64,000 nt of DNA, from contig JAUJYZ010000789.1 in the NCBI GenBank assembly GCA_033675265.1, forward strand, positions 1-64,000, in the 5' to 3' direction. The notes beneath the pieces were generated by a model. The model ran no database searches. It was not told where the DNA came from and saw only the letters and a program-made list of their open reading frames with translations. Origin of the DNA: Actinostola sp. cb2023 (lineage: Eukaryota; Cnidaria; Anthozoa; Actiniaria; Actinostolidae). Below, piece by piece: positions 26,721 to 36,803 of the stretch (its first letter is position 1; every line of letters starts with the position of its first letter). The position numbers and the translations under genes were made by a program.

Positions 26721-28514
26721 TTGTTCCCTTATATTCTAGAGTGTTAGAGTGCCCCTTATATTCTCTAGTTAGTGTCCCCTCTATTTCCCTTATATTCCTA
26801 GTTATTTTCTCTAGTTAGAGTGTCCCTCTATGTCCCCTTATATTCTCTAGTTAGAGTGTCCCTCTATGTCCCCTTATATTCTCTAGTTAGAGTGTCCCTC
26901 TAAGTCCCCTTATATTCTCTAGTTAGAGTGTCCCTCTCTGTTCCCTTATATTCTATAGTTAGAGTGTCCCTCTCTGTTCCCTTATATTCTCTAGTTAGAG
27001 TGTCCCTCTCTGTCCCCTTATATTCTCTAGTTAGAGTGTCCCTCTCTGTTCCCTTATTTTCTCTAGTTAGAGTGTCCCTCTATGTCCCTTATATTCTCTA
27101 GTTAGAGTGTCCCTCTATGTCCCCTTATATTCTCTAGTTAGAGTGTCCCTCTCTAAGTCCCTTATATTCTCTAGTTAGAGTGTCCCTCTCTGTTCCCTTA
27201 TATTCTATAGTTAGAGTGTCCATCTCTGTTCCCTTTATATTCTCTAGTTAAGTGTCCCTCTCTGTCCCCTTATATTCTCTAGTTAGAGTGTCCCTCTCTG
27301 TTCCCTTATTTTCTCTAGTTAGAGTGTCCCTCTATGTCCCCTTATATTCTCTAGTTAGAGTGTCCCCCTCTCTGTTCCCTTATATTCTCTAGTTAGAGTG
27401 TTCCTCTCTGTTCCCTTTATATTCTCTAGTTAGAGTGTCCCTCTCTCTCTCCCCTTATATTCTATAGTTAGAGTGTCCCTCTCCCTCTGTTCCCTTATAT
27501 TCTCTAGTTAGAGTGTCCCTCTATGTCCCCTTATATTCTCTAGTTAGAGTGTCCCTCTAAGTCCCCTTATATTCTCTAGTTAGAGTGTCCCTCTCTGTTC
27601 TCTTATATTCTATAGTTAGAGTGTCCCTCTCTGTTCCCTTTATATTATCTAGTTAGAGTGTCCCTCTCTGTCCCCTTATATTCTATAGTTAGAGTGTCCC
27701 TCTCTGTCCCTTATTTTCTCTAGTTAGAGTGTCCCTCTCTGCCTCCTAATATTCTCTAGTTAGAGTGTCCCTCTCTGTTCCCTTATATTCTCTAGTTAGA
27801 GTGTCCCTCTATGTCCCCTTATATTCTCTAGTTAGAGTGTTCCTCTCTGTTCCCTTTATATTCTCTAGTTAGAGTGTCCCTCTCTCTCCCCTTATATTCT
27901 ATAGTTAGAGTGTCCCTCTCTGTTCCCTTATATTCTCTAGTTAGAGTGTCCCTCTATGTCCCCTTATATTCTCTAGTTAGAGTGTCCCTCTAAGTCCCCT
28001 TATATTCTCTAGTTAGAGTGTCCCTCTCTGTTCTCTTATATTCTATAGTTAGAGTGTCCCTCTCTGTCCCTTTATATATTATCTAGTTAGAGTGTCCCTC
28101 TCTGTCCCCTTATATTCTATAGTTAGAGTGTCCCTCTCTGTCCCTTATTTTCTCTAGTTAGAGTGTCCCTCTATGTCCCCTTATTTTCTCTAGTTAGAGT
28201 GTCCCTCTCTGTTCCCTTATATTCTCTAGTTAGAGTGTCCCTCTCTGCCCCTTATATTCTCTAGTTAGAGTGTCCCTCTCTGTTCCCTTATATTCTCTAG
28301 TTAGAGTGTCCCTCTCTGTCCCTTATTTTCTCTAGTTAGAGTGTCCCTCTATGTCCCCTTATATTCTCTAGTTAGAGTGTCCCTCTAAGTCCCTCTTATA
28401 TATTCTCTAGTTAGAGTGTCCCTCTCTGTTCCCTTATATTCTATAGTTAGAGTGTCCCTCTCTGTTCCCTTTATATTATCTAGTTAGAGTGTCCCTCTCT
28501 GTCCCCTTATATTC

Positions 28515-29930
28515 TATAGTTAGAGTGTCCCTCTATGTCCCCTTATATTCTCTTGGTAATATATAAATTAAGATATCCCAAGGCCTATTGTTAGAGTGTC
28601 CCTCTCTGTTCCCTTATATTCTCTTGGTAATATATAAATTAAGATATCCCAAGGCCTATTGTTAAAGTGTCCCTCTCTGTTCCCTTATATTCTATAGTTA
28701 GAGTGTCCCTCTATGTCCCCTTATATTCTCTTGGTAATATATAAATTAAGATATCCCAAGGCCTATTGTTAGAGTGTCCCTCTCTGTTCCCTTATATTCT
28801 CTTGGTAATATATCAATTAAGATATCCCAAGGCCTATAGTTAGAGTGTCCTCTCTCTGTTCCCTTATATTCTCTAGTTAGAGTGTCCCTCTCTGTTCCCT
28901 TATATTCTCTTGGTAATATATCAATTAAGATATCCCAAGGCCTATAGTTAGAGTGTCCCTCTCTGTCCCCTTATATTCTCTTGGTAATATATCAATTAAG
29001 ATATCCCAAGGCCTATAGTTAGAGTGTCCCTCTCTGTTCCCTTATATTCTCTAGTTAGAGTGTCCCTCTCTGTTCCCTTATATTCTCTTGGTAATATATC
29101 AATTAAGATATCCCAAGGCCTATAGTTAGAGTGTCCCTCTCTGTCCCCTTATATTCTCTTGGTAATATATCAATTAAGATATCCCAAGGCCTATAGTTAG
29201 AGTGTCCCTCTCTGTCCCCTTATATTCTCTTGGTAATATATGAATTAAGATATCCCAAGGCCTATAGTTAGAGTGTCCCTCTCTGTTCCCTTATATTCTT
29301 TTGGTAATATATAAATTAAGATATCCCAAGGCCTATAGTTAGAGTGTCCCTCTCTGTTCCCTTATATTCTCTTGGTAATATATCAATTATGATATCCCAA
29401 GGCCTATCGTTAGAGTGTCCCTCTCTGTTCCCTTATATTCTCTTGGTAATATATCAATTAAGATATCCCAAGGCCTATCGTTAGAGTGTCCCTCTCTGTC
29501 CCCTTATATTCTCTTGGTAATATATAAATTAAGATATCCCAAGGCCTATCGTTAGAGTGTCCCTCTCTGTCCCCTTATATTCTCTTGGTAATATATAAAT
29601 TAAGATATCCCAAGGCCTATCGTTAGAGTGTCCCTCTCTGTCCCCTTATATTCTCTTGGTAATATATAAATTAAGATATCCCAAGGCCTATCGTTAGAGT
29701 GTCCCTCTCTGTCCCCTTATATTCTCTTGGTAATATATCAATTAAGATATCCCAAGGCCTATCGTTAGAGTGTCCCTCTCTGTCCCCTTATATTCTCTGG
29801 TAATATATAAATTAAGATATCCCAAGGCCTATCGTTAGAGTGTCCCTCTCTGTCCCCTTATATTCTCTTGGTAACATATAAATTAAGATATCCCAAGGCC
29901 TATCGTTAGAGTGTCCCTCTCTTTCCCCTC
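28515..29930 (+). repeat. 71-bp satellite units at the outer edge of the right arm
   Basis: About eighteen units of about 71 bp, with a few 36-bp units mixed in towards the inner side. Each is a 36-bp unit with about 35 bp more, including TTGGTAATATATAAATTAAG and ATATCCCAAGGCCTATCG. The last units next to unique DNA are nearly identical to each other. The left-arm counterpart is at about 1215-1990. The 36-bp unit can be derived from this one by a 35-bp deletion between short CT repeats, which first gives the TTCTATAG variant. Confidence 0.85.
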
Positions 29931-30814
29931 TCTACTGATTTCCTGAAATCTTCATCCTCTACGTAAGTCGATTCGATGTCACAGCTTCTTAGAATGTCCG
30001 GGGAGAATCGTCCCTTATTATATTTTCTTTTTCTTTTTTCAAATTCATTTTCGAATTCGAATTACTATTACTACTGTAATTACTATGCAGCAATTTAACG
30101 AAAATTGGTATGAAATAACATCCAATGTTTATGTATAATAATTATATAAAATAAAGATCGCCTAAGGATAAGAATTGCTTCTAGTATACTCTTAATTTTT
30201 AGTTTTCAGTTTTAATTTTCATGTTACACCTGTGTTCAGAAACGTTGTCCAATGTAAACAGTAACTAAGAGTAATGATCACCATGATTAGCATGAAGCAC
30301 CAAACAAGGGCATTTGAATGGAATAATCAGTTTTCCTTTTCAGTGCCCAATTGAAGTAAAATTTCCTAAGAATGCTACGAAATGTTACGGAAAAAAGGAA
30401 TGTTACGAAAACGACTGGAAAGTGCCTGCTTTGTGCTCTAAGCCAATCATGGTGCACCATTATTACTCATAGTTTTATTTTAAAGATTCGTCACTCGTAT
30501 GAGTGGGAAACCGTGACACTCAAATGGCTTCCTTTTCTGAACCAATCAAAAAGAGTGCAGATACTGTTCATCCAATCAAACTCTTTCAATACGGCAAGGC
30601 GCGGTGCGGTGACGGTGCGGTAACTTTCCCACTTATATGAAACTAATAACCCAAAAACTACAATAACAATTATGAATAATGTGAATAACGAAAGAAAAAT
30701 GAAAAAGCTTAGACTGGACAACGTTTGGGAGTTGAACGATGGCTATATATCTTAACATATTCACTACAAATTTTCAAATCGATCCAACAACAATTGTAGC
30801 TTCGAAACTGAGGT
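29931..30814. other. Single-copy flank between satellite and transporter, right arm
   Basis: Reverse complement of 311-1209. The satellite ends in a CCCCTCTCT run followed by non-repetitive sequence. Part of this flank (from about 30525, with the AT-poor GGCGCGGTGCGGTGA stretch near 30600) also occurs near 34366 and 39264 as the start of the tandem segmental duplication. A possible AATAAA polyadenylation signal for the minus-strand transporter is at 30474-30479. I see no gene of its own. Confidence 0.65.
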
Positions 30815-32145
30815 TCACGTGATGGAAATTAAAGACGTGATTGTTGATACTAGGCCGAAAACCATGCCAATGGTGCCCAGGATTACCAAACTCCCATCCA
30901 CTAATATTTGAAGTCTAGTTAATCGCTTGTACTTTAAGCGTAGGTGAAACAATCCTGGGAAAACTAAAGCAATAGAGTATAAAAAACTCCCTACAAAAGC
31001 AGATATCAACGCAAAATGAGGCATACTAACTGCAAATGCTAGAATTGTCAGAACTATAACGCTACGAAGCACTACAAAGCATATGGCTGATGGCACCTTC
31101 TCTGTTATCTTTTCATAAAAAGACAACTCTTCAATATTTTCCGAGAGATTTAGAACATTAATTGGAAATATTAGCAATACGTTCAATACGAAAAAAACTG
31201 CGGTCGCTTTAATTGGTACACTCGCAGGCAGGTATTGATAATGGCTTCGCTGGTGCCAGTTGTGTAAGACAGAAACCCCGATAATGCAAACACTATTTTA
31301 AATATCGCCGTCAACATATACGACCAGATTAACGCTACTTTAAACTTGGATGGGCTTGAAACTTCCGCGGCCATTGTTACGGAAGAATCATGGATATTGT
31401 AGCTTGCAATGACAATCGATAAAGCAACAAAGACACCACGTGTGTCCCAGAATATAAGTGACTGGAAATCCCACTTGGAGACCTCTTGGAATTCATAGGC
31501 TAATGTGATGCCAGCAGAAGCTAATAGTGCTAATACACTTATCAAGCTAATCCATGCAATGTGGGATAGTTGTTTCAGGAATACAGTGGGTAAAACCAGT
31601 AAAGTTGCCAGACATGTCCACTGAGACTGGGTAATGGGAACTTGTGGAAACTGCTGCGACATCAAAGAAGCACATAGTACAATAAACGCGCTTAAACTCG
31701 TAAAAAGAGTTATGCACAGAAAGGTCCACGTGATGTGTCGGACTGGGGCCCAGCATTCCATCCCAATATCTTGGTAGCTCCATCGCTGTCTTGTTCGTTC
31801 CCCACATTCATCTTCGTCATCAAGGCATTCAGCTAGAATATTGGCTGAGTATCCCATGATGAAAGGTGCAATAGCGAGACCAATGAGAGCGGCAATTCCT
31901 CCTTCGTAGATAGCGTACGGGAGTGCAAGGAACCCAACACCTTCCATTTTGTTTATTATATTCAGAGTTAATTTCCAGGTGCTAATTTCATCCTGATCAC
32001 GCATGGATGTCAGTTCTTCATCGTCTGAGGAAACATTTTTGTTGATCTGTGCTGGTGATGTGTCAGATGTGTGCTGTTGCAGTTCAACGTTCGTTTGTTC
32101 GAGAGGTTGATAATCATAATCATGACGGTTTAAAGAAGTTAACAT
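30815..32145 (-). pseudogene. SLC32-like vesicular amino-acid transporter, copy A, one frameshift
   Basis: Member of the amino acid/auxin permease superfamily, closest in pattern to the vesicular inhibitory amino acid transporters, which load GABA or glycine into vesicles by proton exchange. An acidic N-terminal tail (SSDDEEL) is followed by about ten hydrophobic segments, the first with the family-typical FLALPYAIYEGG. Later segments include AWISLISVLALLASAG, and the last part has MPHFAL and FPGLFHLRL, both also seen in animal VIAAT. The span is one base short of 444 codons. A T missing near 31232, compared with copy B, shifts the frame after residue about 303. The coding region has no intron. 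I chose ATG at 32145; it follows directly on TCTCTTTTTGCAG, a good 3' splice site, so an upstream exon is likely. The frameshift may be a sequencing error. The substrate is not known. Confidence 0.8.
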
Positions 32146-32158
32146 CTGCAAAAAGAGA

Positions 32159-32755
32159 CTTGGATTATTATTTGTAATGATATTATTATTAATGTTGCCA
32201 TTTTAAAATACACATTTTTCGTCATTCCGAGATCTCCATAACAAAGAATGTTTTCAATCAACTAATACTCCATTCGCCATCGACTTTTTTCTTAGACAAC
32301 TTTTCCCCCCTTATTTTGGACGTCGTTGTTTAGCTTGAACGACATTTTTATTTTGGTCGACTTTTTAAGAGTGGTTCTATCGAGTTATGGGCATGATAGA
32401 TCACGCGCGAAGTTTGGAGAGCATCAGAGCATGAGAGAAGCGAAAGAGTTGCTCGAAGCGATAGCCGAAGCCATTCTTTGCTATTGTTTTCATTTAATTC
32501 AGTTTCCCCATCAGTTTGACGATCTAAAATTCAGTTGCAATGACGTATTGGCTTGAACTCGACGATGGCTTTTCAATGACATCAATTTTTTTATATATAA
32601 GATAATACATTTAGGTTAAACGAAGACTGTATCAATCAATTATTCTAATCGCTTCGTTGATTTGATGATTATATTCAACAATTGCACATTTGGCGTGTCT
32701 AATTATTCAATCGATCGGTTGTTTTGAAACATTCAAACTAAATACGCAAACTGAT
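32159..32755. other. Upstream region of transporter copy A
   Basis: AT-rich sequence before the splice-acceptor-like stretch at the transporter start. It is repeated upstream of copy B (about 36817-37435) with small indels, including a C homopolymer near 36961. A 76-codon open frame at 32326-32556 is not kept in the paralogous copy, so I do not call it a gene. A 5' exon of the transporter may lie here or further right, but I cannot place it. Confidence 0.5.
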
Positions 32756-33290
32756 GAGATTTTTGTGAGTTCTGTTAGGTAACTCTCACTCATATTTAAG
32801 CATGTTTTGATTAGGTAACACATATTAAAGTTTTGTAAGGTAACTCTCATTTATATTTAGTTTTGTTAGGTAGTAACTCTCACTCATATTTAAGCATGTT
32901 TTGTTAGGTAACTCTCACTCATATGTTTTGTTAGGTAACTCTCACTCATATGTTTTGTTAGGTAACTCTCACTCGCATATTTAAGTTTTGTTAGGTAACT
33001 CTCACTCGCATATTTAAGTTTTGTTAGGTAACTCTCACTCGCATATTTAAGTTTTGTTAGGTAACTCTCACTCGCATATTTAAGTTTTGTTAGGTAACTC
33101 TCACTCGCATATTTAAGTTTTGTTAGGTAACTCTCACTCGCATATTTAACTTTTGTTAGGTAACTCTCACTCGCATATTTAACTTTTGTTAGGTAACTCT
33201 CACTCGCATATTTAAGTTTTGTTAGGTAACTCTCACTCGCATATTTAAGTTTTGTTAGGTAACTCTCACTCGCATATTAAGTTTTGTTAG
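32756..33290. repeat. 33-bp minisatellite, array A1
   Basis: Units of 33 bp containing GTTTTGTTAGGTAACTCTCA followed by CTCGCATATTTAA. The first units (to about 32960) are irregular, with CTCATATTTAAGCATG variants, and about ten units from 32965 are almost identical. The TTAGG inside is part of the 33-bp unit and not a telomere repeat. The array ends in a conserved stretch with a run of T and TGTCCAGAAGATTGTGAATA, which follows every array of this family here. Confidence 0.9.
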
Positions 33291-33640
33291 GTAATTCCAA
33301 GTAATTCTTATCCTTGGTGAGTTTTTTTTTTGTCCAGAAGATTGTGAATATCAGACGCAATTACCAAGTAGTAACTTACTGTTAATGGTTCCTCAATCGA
33401 TCCTATTGCTGGCATCGGCTACGAGCAAGCTATTCTTGGCTATTGTTCTCATTTAATTCAGTTTCCCCAAGTCATCAGTTGGACGATCTAAAATTCAGTT
33501 GCATTGATATAATGGCTTGAATTCGACGATGGCTTTTCAACGACATCAATTGTATGTAAGATTATATATTTAGGCTAATCGAAGACTGTATCAATCAATT
33601 ATGCTAATCGCTTCGTTGATTTGATAATTATGTTCAACAA

Positions 33641-33802
33641 TAGCCTACGTAGCCAGGCTCTAGGGGAAAGGAGGGGAGGGGAAGGGGGAAGGGGAAAGGG
33701 GAAAGAAGGAGGAGGACTGGAGAAGAGTCCCTCCTTCTTTCCCGCTTCCCCTTTCCCCCTTCCCCTCCTCTCTTTTCCCTTAGAGCCTGGCTACGCAGGC
33801 TA
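33641..33802. mobile_element. Mutator-like MITE with 9-bp target duplication, copy 1
   Basis: A 162-bp element with terminal inverted repeats TAGCCTACGTAGCCAGGCTC and its complement. It is flanked by the 9-bp direct repeat GTTCAACAA (33632-33640 and 33803-33811). The paralogous sites near 32670 and 37320 lack the element and have one such stretch, so the insertion is directly visible. The interior is a purine-rich arm (runs of GGGGAA) facing a pyrimidine-rich arm, which could fold into a hairpin. A 9-bp duplication fits the Mutator superfamily; no transposase is present. Confidence 0.8.
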
Positions 33803-33914
33803 GTTCAACAATTGTACATTTGGCGTGTCTAATTATTCAATCGATCGGTTGTTTTTGAAACATGTCTGGAATAGAAACATTCAAACTAAATTTATTAATA
33901 CGCAAACTGATGAG

Positions 33915-34140
33915 ATTGTTGAGTTCTGTTAGGTAACTCTCACTTATATTTAAGCATGTTTAGTTAGGTAACTCTCAGTCATAGTATCAATTAAGTTTTG
34001 TTATAGGTAACTCTCACTCATATTTAAGTTTTGTTAGGTAACTCTCACTCATATTTAAGTTTTGTTAGGTAACTCCCACTCATATTTAAGTTTTGTTAGG
34101 TAACTCTCACTCGCATATTTAAGTTTTGTTAGGTAATTCC
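33915..34140. repeat. 33-bp minisatellite, array A2
   Basis: A short array of the same 33-bp family, about six units. Most carry ACTCATATTTAAG and only the last has the CTCGCATATTTAAG form that fills array A1. It is followed by the conserved T-run stretch. After that, 34245-34365 is a G-rich stretch (GGGGAGGATTGGGG, GGAGAGGAGGGG) that recurs near 39185-39262. Confidence 0.85.
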
Positions 34141-34662
34141 AAGTAATTCTTATCCTTGGTGAGTTTTTTTTTTTGTCCAGAAGATTGTGAATATCAGACG
34201 CAATTACCAAGTAGTAACTTACTGTTAATGGTTCCTCAATCGATCCTATCGGCTGACAAGCCTGGCATACTACGAGCTACTAGCTGAACAGGCGTTCTTA
34301 GCGGGGACCGGGAGAGCTGAGGGCTGGGGAGGATTGGGGCCGGAGAGGAGGGGAGGGGGGTACTCAAATGGTTTCCTTTCTGAACCAATCAAAAAGAGTG
34401 CAGATGCATCTCATGCAATCAAACTCTTTCAATACGGCAAGGCGCGGTGCGGTGATGGTGTACGAGGTAACTTTCCCACTCATACGAAAACGACTCTAAT
34501 ACAATAGAACATGAGGTTTCCTACAGTAATCCAGCCCCAGTAAAATAGTAACCATCCCAATAAAATGACTCAACAACAATAATAACAATTATGAATAATG
34601 GTGAATAATGAAAGAAAAAAGAATGTAACTGAAGAACTGACTTATTATTATTATTATTATTA

Positions 34663-34878
34663 CAGTGAAGACACACTAACCGGGACCACTTGAGCAAAAC
34701 GGACCAATCAGATTACACCTGAAAATAATAACATTCCAACAAAAGTTGTCTGGGCCAATCAGCGTTATAGTTATAATGCTGATTGGCGCAGATGATTTTT
34801 GTTGGAATGTGATTATTTTCGGGTGTAATCTGATTGGTCAGTTTTGCTCAAGTGGTCCCGGTTAGTGTGTCCTCACTG
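34663..34878. mobile_element. Palindromic MITE with TA target duplication, Tc1/mariner type
   Basis: A 216-bp element, inverted-repeat almost throughout, with ends CAGTGAAGACACACTAACCG and the complement CGGTTAGTGTGTCCTCACTG. It is flanked by TA at 34661-34662 and 34879-34880. The paralogous unit near 39541-39605 has an uninterrupted ATT repeat running into AAACTTATAAATA at this site, an empty site. TA duplication and CAGTG ends fit the Tc1/mariner/pogo group. No coding capacity. Confidence 0.85.
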
Positions 34879-35249
34879 TAAACTTATAAATACACTATTA
34901 CTATAAACAAGTAACTATTACTAAGTGCAAATCATAAATTGATTTACGCGACGTCGGCACTTTGGACAAATCAGCTTATAAGACCTGATAAGAAAAAAAG
35001 GAGAATGTTTCTAATTTCTTCTTGAAAGTGTCAAGCTCTAATTCTGTCTTATACACCTATTCCAAATATCGTTGTCCGGACCGAAAGCAACAAGCAAGAA
35101 GCTGACGACCGCAAAGGACTTTGGGAATCTCCTAATTAATTAATTAATCCTTTGTACTTGAGAAGTTATCCCTACGAGCATTGAATAGCAATCATTTGGA
35201 ACTATTCTATTGCAGTATTTTCATCTGGACAACCTCTTTGAGAATGACA

Positions 35250-35388
35250 TAATGGCGTCCAATTTCAATTGCCATTGTTCTGGACTGACTAGCCTCGTGT
35301 TCATGTGGAAACACAAAAGCATTTTCATCTGTATGAGAGGCTAGTCATGCAGTCGAGAACAATGGCAATTGAAATTGGACGCCATTAT
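35250..35388. mobile_element. Palindromic MITE (GGCGTCCAATTTCAATTG ends)
   Basis: About 139 bp. The two arms, AATGGCGTCCAATTTCAATT and its complement, match over about 34 bp, and the next stretch (GACTAGCCTC) is also inverted. It lies just before the 3' end of transporter copy B. Its layout resembles the element at 51541-51703, which also has a GTTCCTGACTGACCAACCTC-like inner part, so the two may be related. Confidence 0.75.
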
Positions 35389-35476
35389 TGCATTCGGTCT
35401 ATATCTTAACATCATTAATCACTACACTGAAATTTCCAAATCGATCCAACAACAATTGTAGCTTCGAAACTGAGTT

Positions 35477-36803
35477 TCACGTGATGGAAATTAAAGACGT
35501 GGTTGTTGATACTAGGCCGAAAACCATGCCAATGGTGCCCAGGATTACCAAACTCCCATCCACTAATATTTGAAGTCTAGTTAATCGCTTGTACTTTAAG
35601 CGTAGGTGAAACAATCCTGGGAAAACTAAAGCAATAGAGTATGAAAAACTCCCTACAAAAGCAGACAACAACGCAAAATGAGGCATAATTACTGCAAATG
35701 CTAGAATTGCTAGAACTATAACGCTACGAAGCACTACAAAGCATATGGCTGATGGCACCTTCTCTGTAATCTTTTCATAAAAAGACAGCTCTTCAATATT
35801 TTCCGAGAGATTTAGAACATTAATTGGAAATATTAGCAATACGTTCAACATGAAAAAAACTGCGGTCGCTTTAATTGGTACACTCGCAGGCAGGTTATTG
35901 AGAATGACTTCTTTGGTGCCAGTTGTGTAAGACAGAAACCCCGATAATGCAAACACTATTTTAAATATCGCCGTCAACATATACGACCAGATTAACGCTA
36001 CTTTAAACTTGGATGGGCTTGAAACTTCCGCGGCCATTGTTACGGAAGAGTCATGGATCTTGTAGCTTGCAATGACAATCGATAAGGCAACAAAGACACC
36101 ACGTGTGTCCCAGAATAAAGTGACTGGAAATCCCATTTGGAGACCTCTTGGAATTCATAGGCTAATGCGATGCCAGCAGAAGCTAATAGTGCTAATACAC
36201 TTATCAAGCTAATCCATGCAATGTGGGATAGTTGTTTCAGGAATACAGTGGGTAATACCAGTAAAGTTGCCAGACATGCCCACTGAGACTCGGTAATGGG
36301 AACTTGTGGAAACTGCTGCGACATCAAAGAAGCAAGTACAATCATACCGCTTATACTCGTAAAAAGAGTTATGCACAGAAAGGTCCACGTGATGTGTCGG
36401 ACTGGGGCCCAGCATTCCATCCCAATATCTTGGTAGCTCCATCGCTGTCTTGTTCGTTCCCCACAATCATCTTCGTCATCAAGGCATTCAGCTAGAATAT
36501 TGGCTGAGTATCCCATGATGAAAGGCGCAATAGCGAGACCAATGAGAGCGGCAATTCCTCCTTGGTAGATAGCGTACGGGAGTGCAAGGAACCCAACACC
36601 TTCCATTTTGTTTATTATGTTCATAGTTAATTTCCAGGTGCTAATTTCATCTGATCATGCATGGATGTCAGTTCTTCATCGTCTGAGGAAACATTTTTAT
36701 TGATCTGTGCTTGTGATGTGTCAGATGTGTGCTGTTGCAGTTCAACGTTCGTTTGTTCGAGAGGTTGATAATCATAATCACGACGGTTTAAAGAAGTTAA
36801 CAT
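35477..36803 (-). pseudogene. SLC32-like vesicular amino-acid transporter, copy B, two frameshifts
   Basis: Tandem paralogue of the gene at 30815-32145 and very similar in sequence. The span is two bases short of 443 codons, and a one-codon difference lies in the segment after SIS/SLS. One base is missing near 36650 compared with copy A, which breaks the N-terminal tail, and one near 36116, which breaks the middle. Copy B is intact where copy A is broken: it reads GTKEVILNNLPASVP, close to the VIAAT pattern. ATG at 36803 again follows directly on TCTCTTTTTGCAG. The breaks differ between copies, so they arose after duplication or are sequencing errors. Either copy may be functional. Confidence 0.8.

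Larger units (their letters stand above)
16121..29930 (+). repeat. Satellite, right arm (36-bp units with 71-bp units at the outer edge)
   Basis: The same satellite in the opposite orientation. The unit runs from TTAGAGTGTCCCTCTCTG to TTATATTCTCTAG, 36 bp. The common variants are GTTCCC, GTCCCC, GTCCC and ATGTCCCC at the same place, TTCTATAG for TTCTCTAG, and TTTTCTC for TATTCTC. Because 36 is a multiple of three, one frame stays open over many units and reads as a 12-residue repeat, VSLSVPLYSLVR. This frame has no ATG, so it is a by-product of unit length and not a protein. Repeats are more regular than in the left arm. Confidence 0.95.
1..31125. repeat. Giant imperfect inverted repeat (palindrome), centre near 16120
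   Basis: Position 1 pairs with position 31125 in reverse complement. Pairing runs through about 1.2 kb of single-copy DNA (transporter 3' end plus flank), then through the satellite to a switch of strand near 16120. The left arm is about 1.1 kb longer than the right. Rare unit variants are mirrored: a unit with GGCGACAG next to CTATAACT lies near 9940, 10630, 11680, 13790 and 14870, and its complement near 17380, 18425, 20465, 21475 and 22170, at matching distances from the centre. The arms are therefore copies of each other and not two independent arrays. The window starts inside the left arm, so the palindrome probably continues outside it. It may be biological or a fold-back artefact; the sequence cannot decide. 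Confidence 0.9.

Noticed and set aside
1210..29930. Long open frames of 12-residue repeats (VSLSVPLYSLVR) on the C-rich strand
   Set aside because: The unit is 36 bp, so any open frame stays open. The frames begin at GTG with no ATG, end at random indels, and have no other coding sign.
1210..29930. CRISPR array
   Set aside because: Units are directly joined with no unique spacers, and the DNA is eukaryotic.
32756..33290. Telomere-like repeat because of TTAGG words
   Set aside because: TTAGG occurs once per 33-bp unit and not in tandem.
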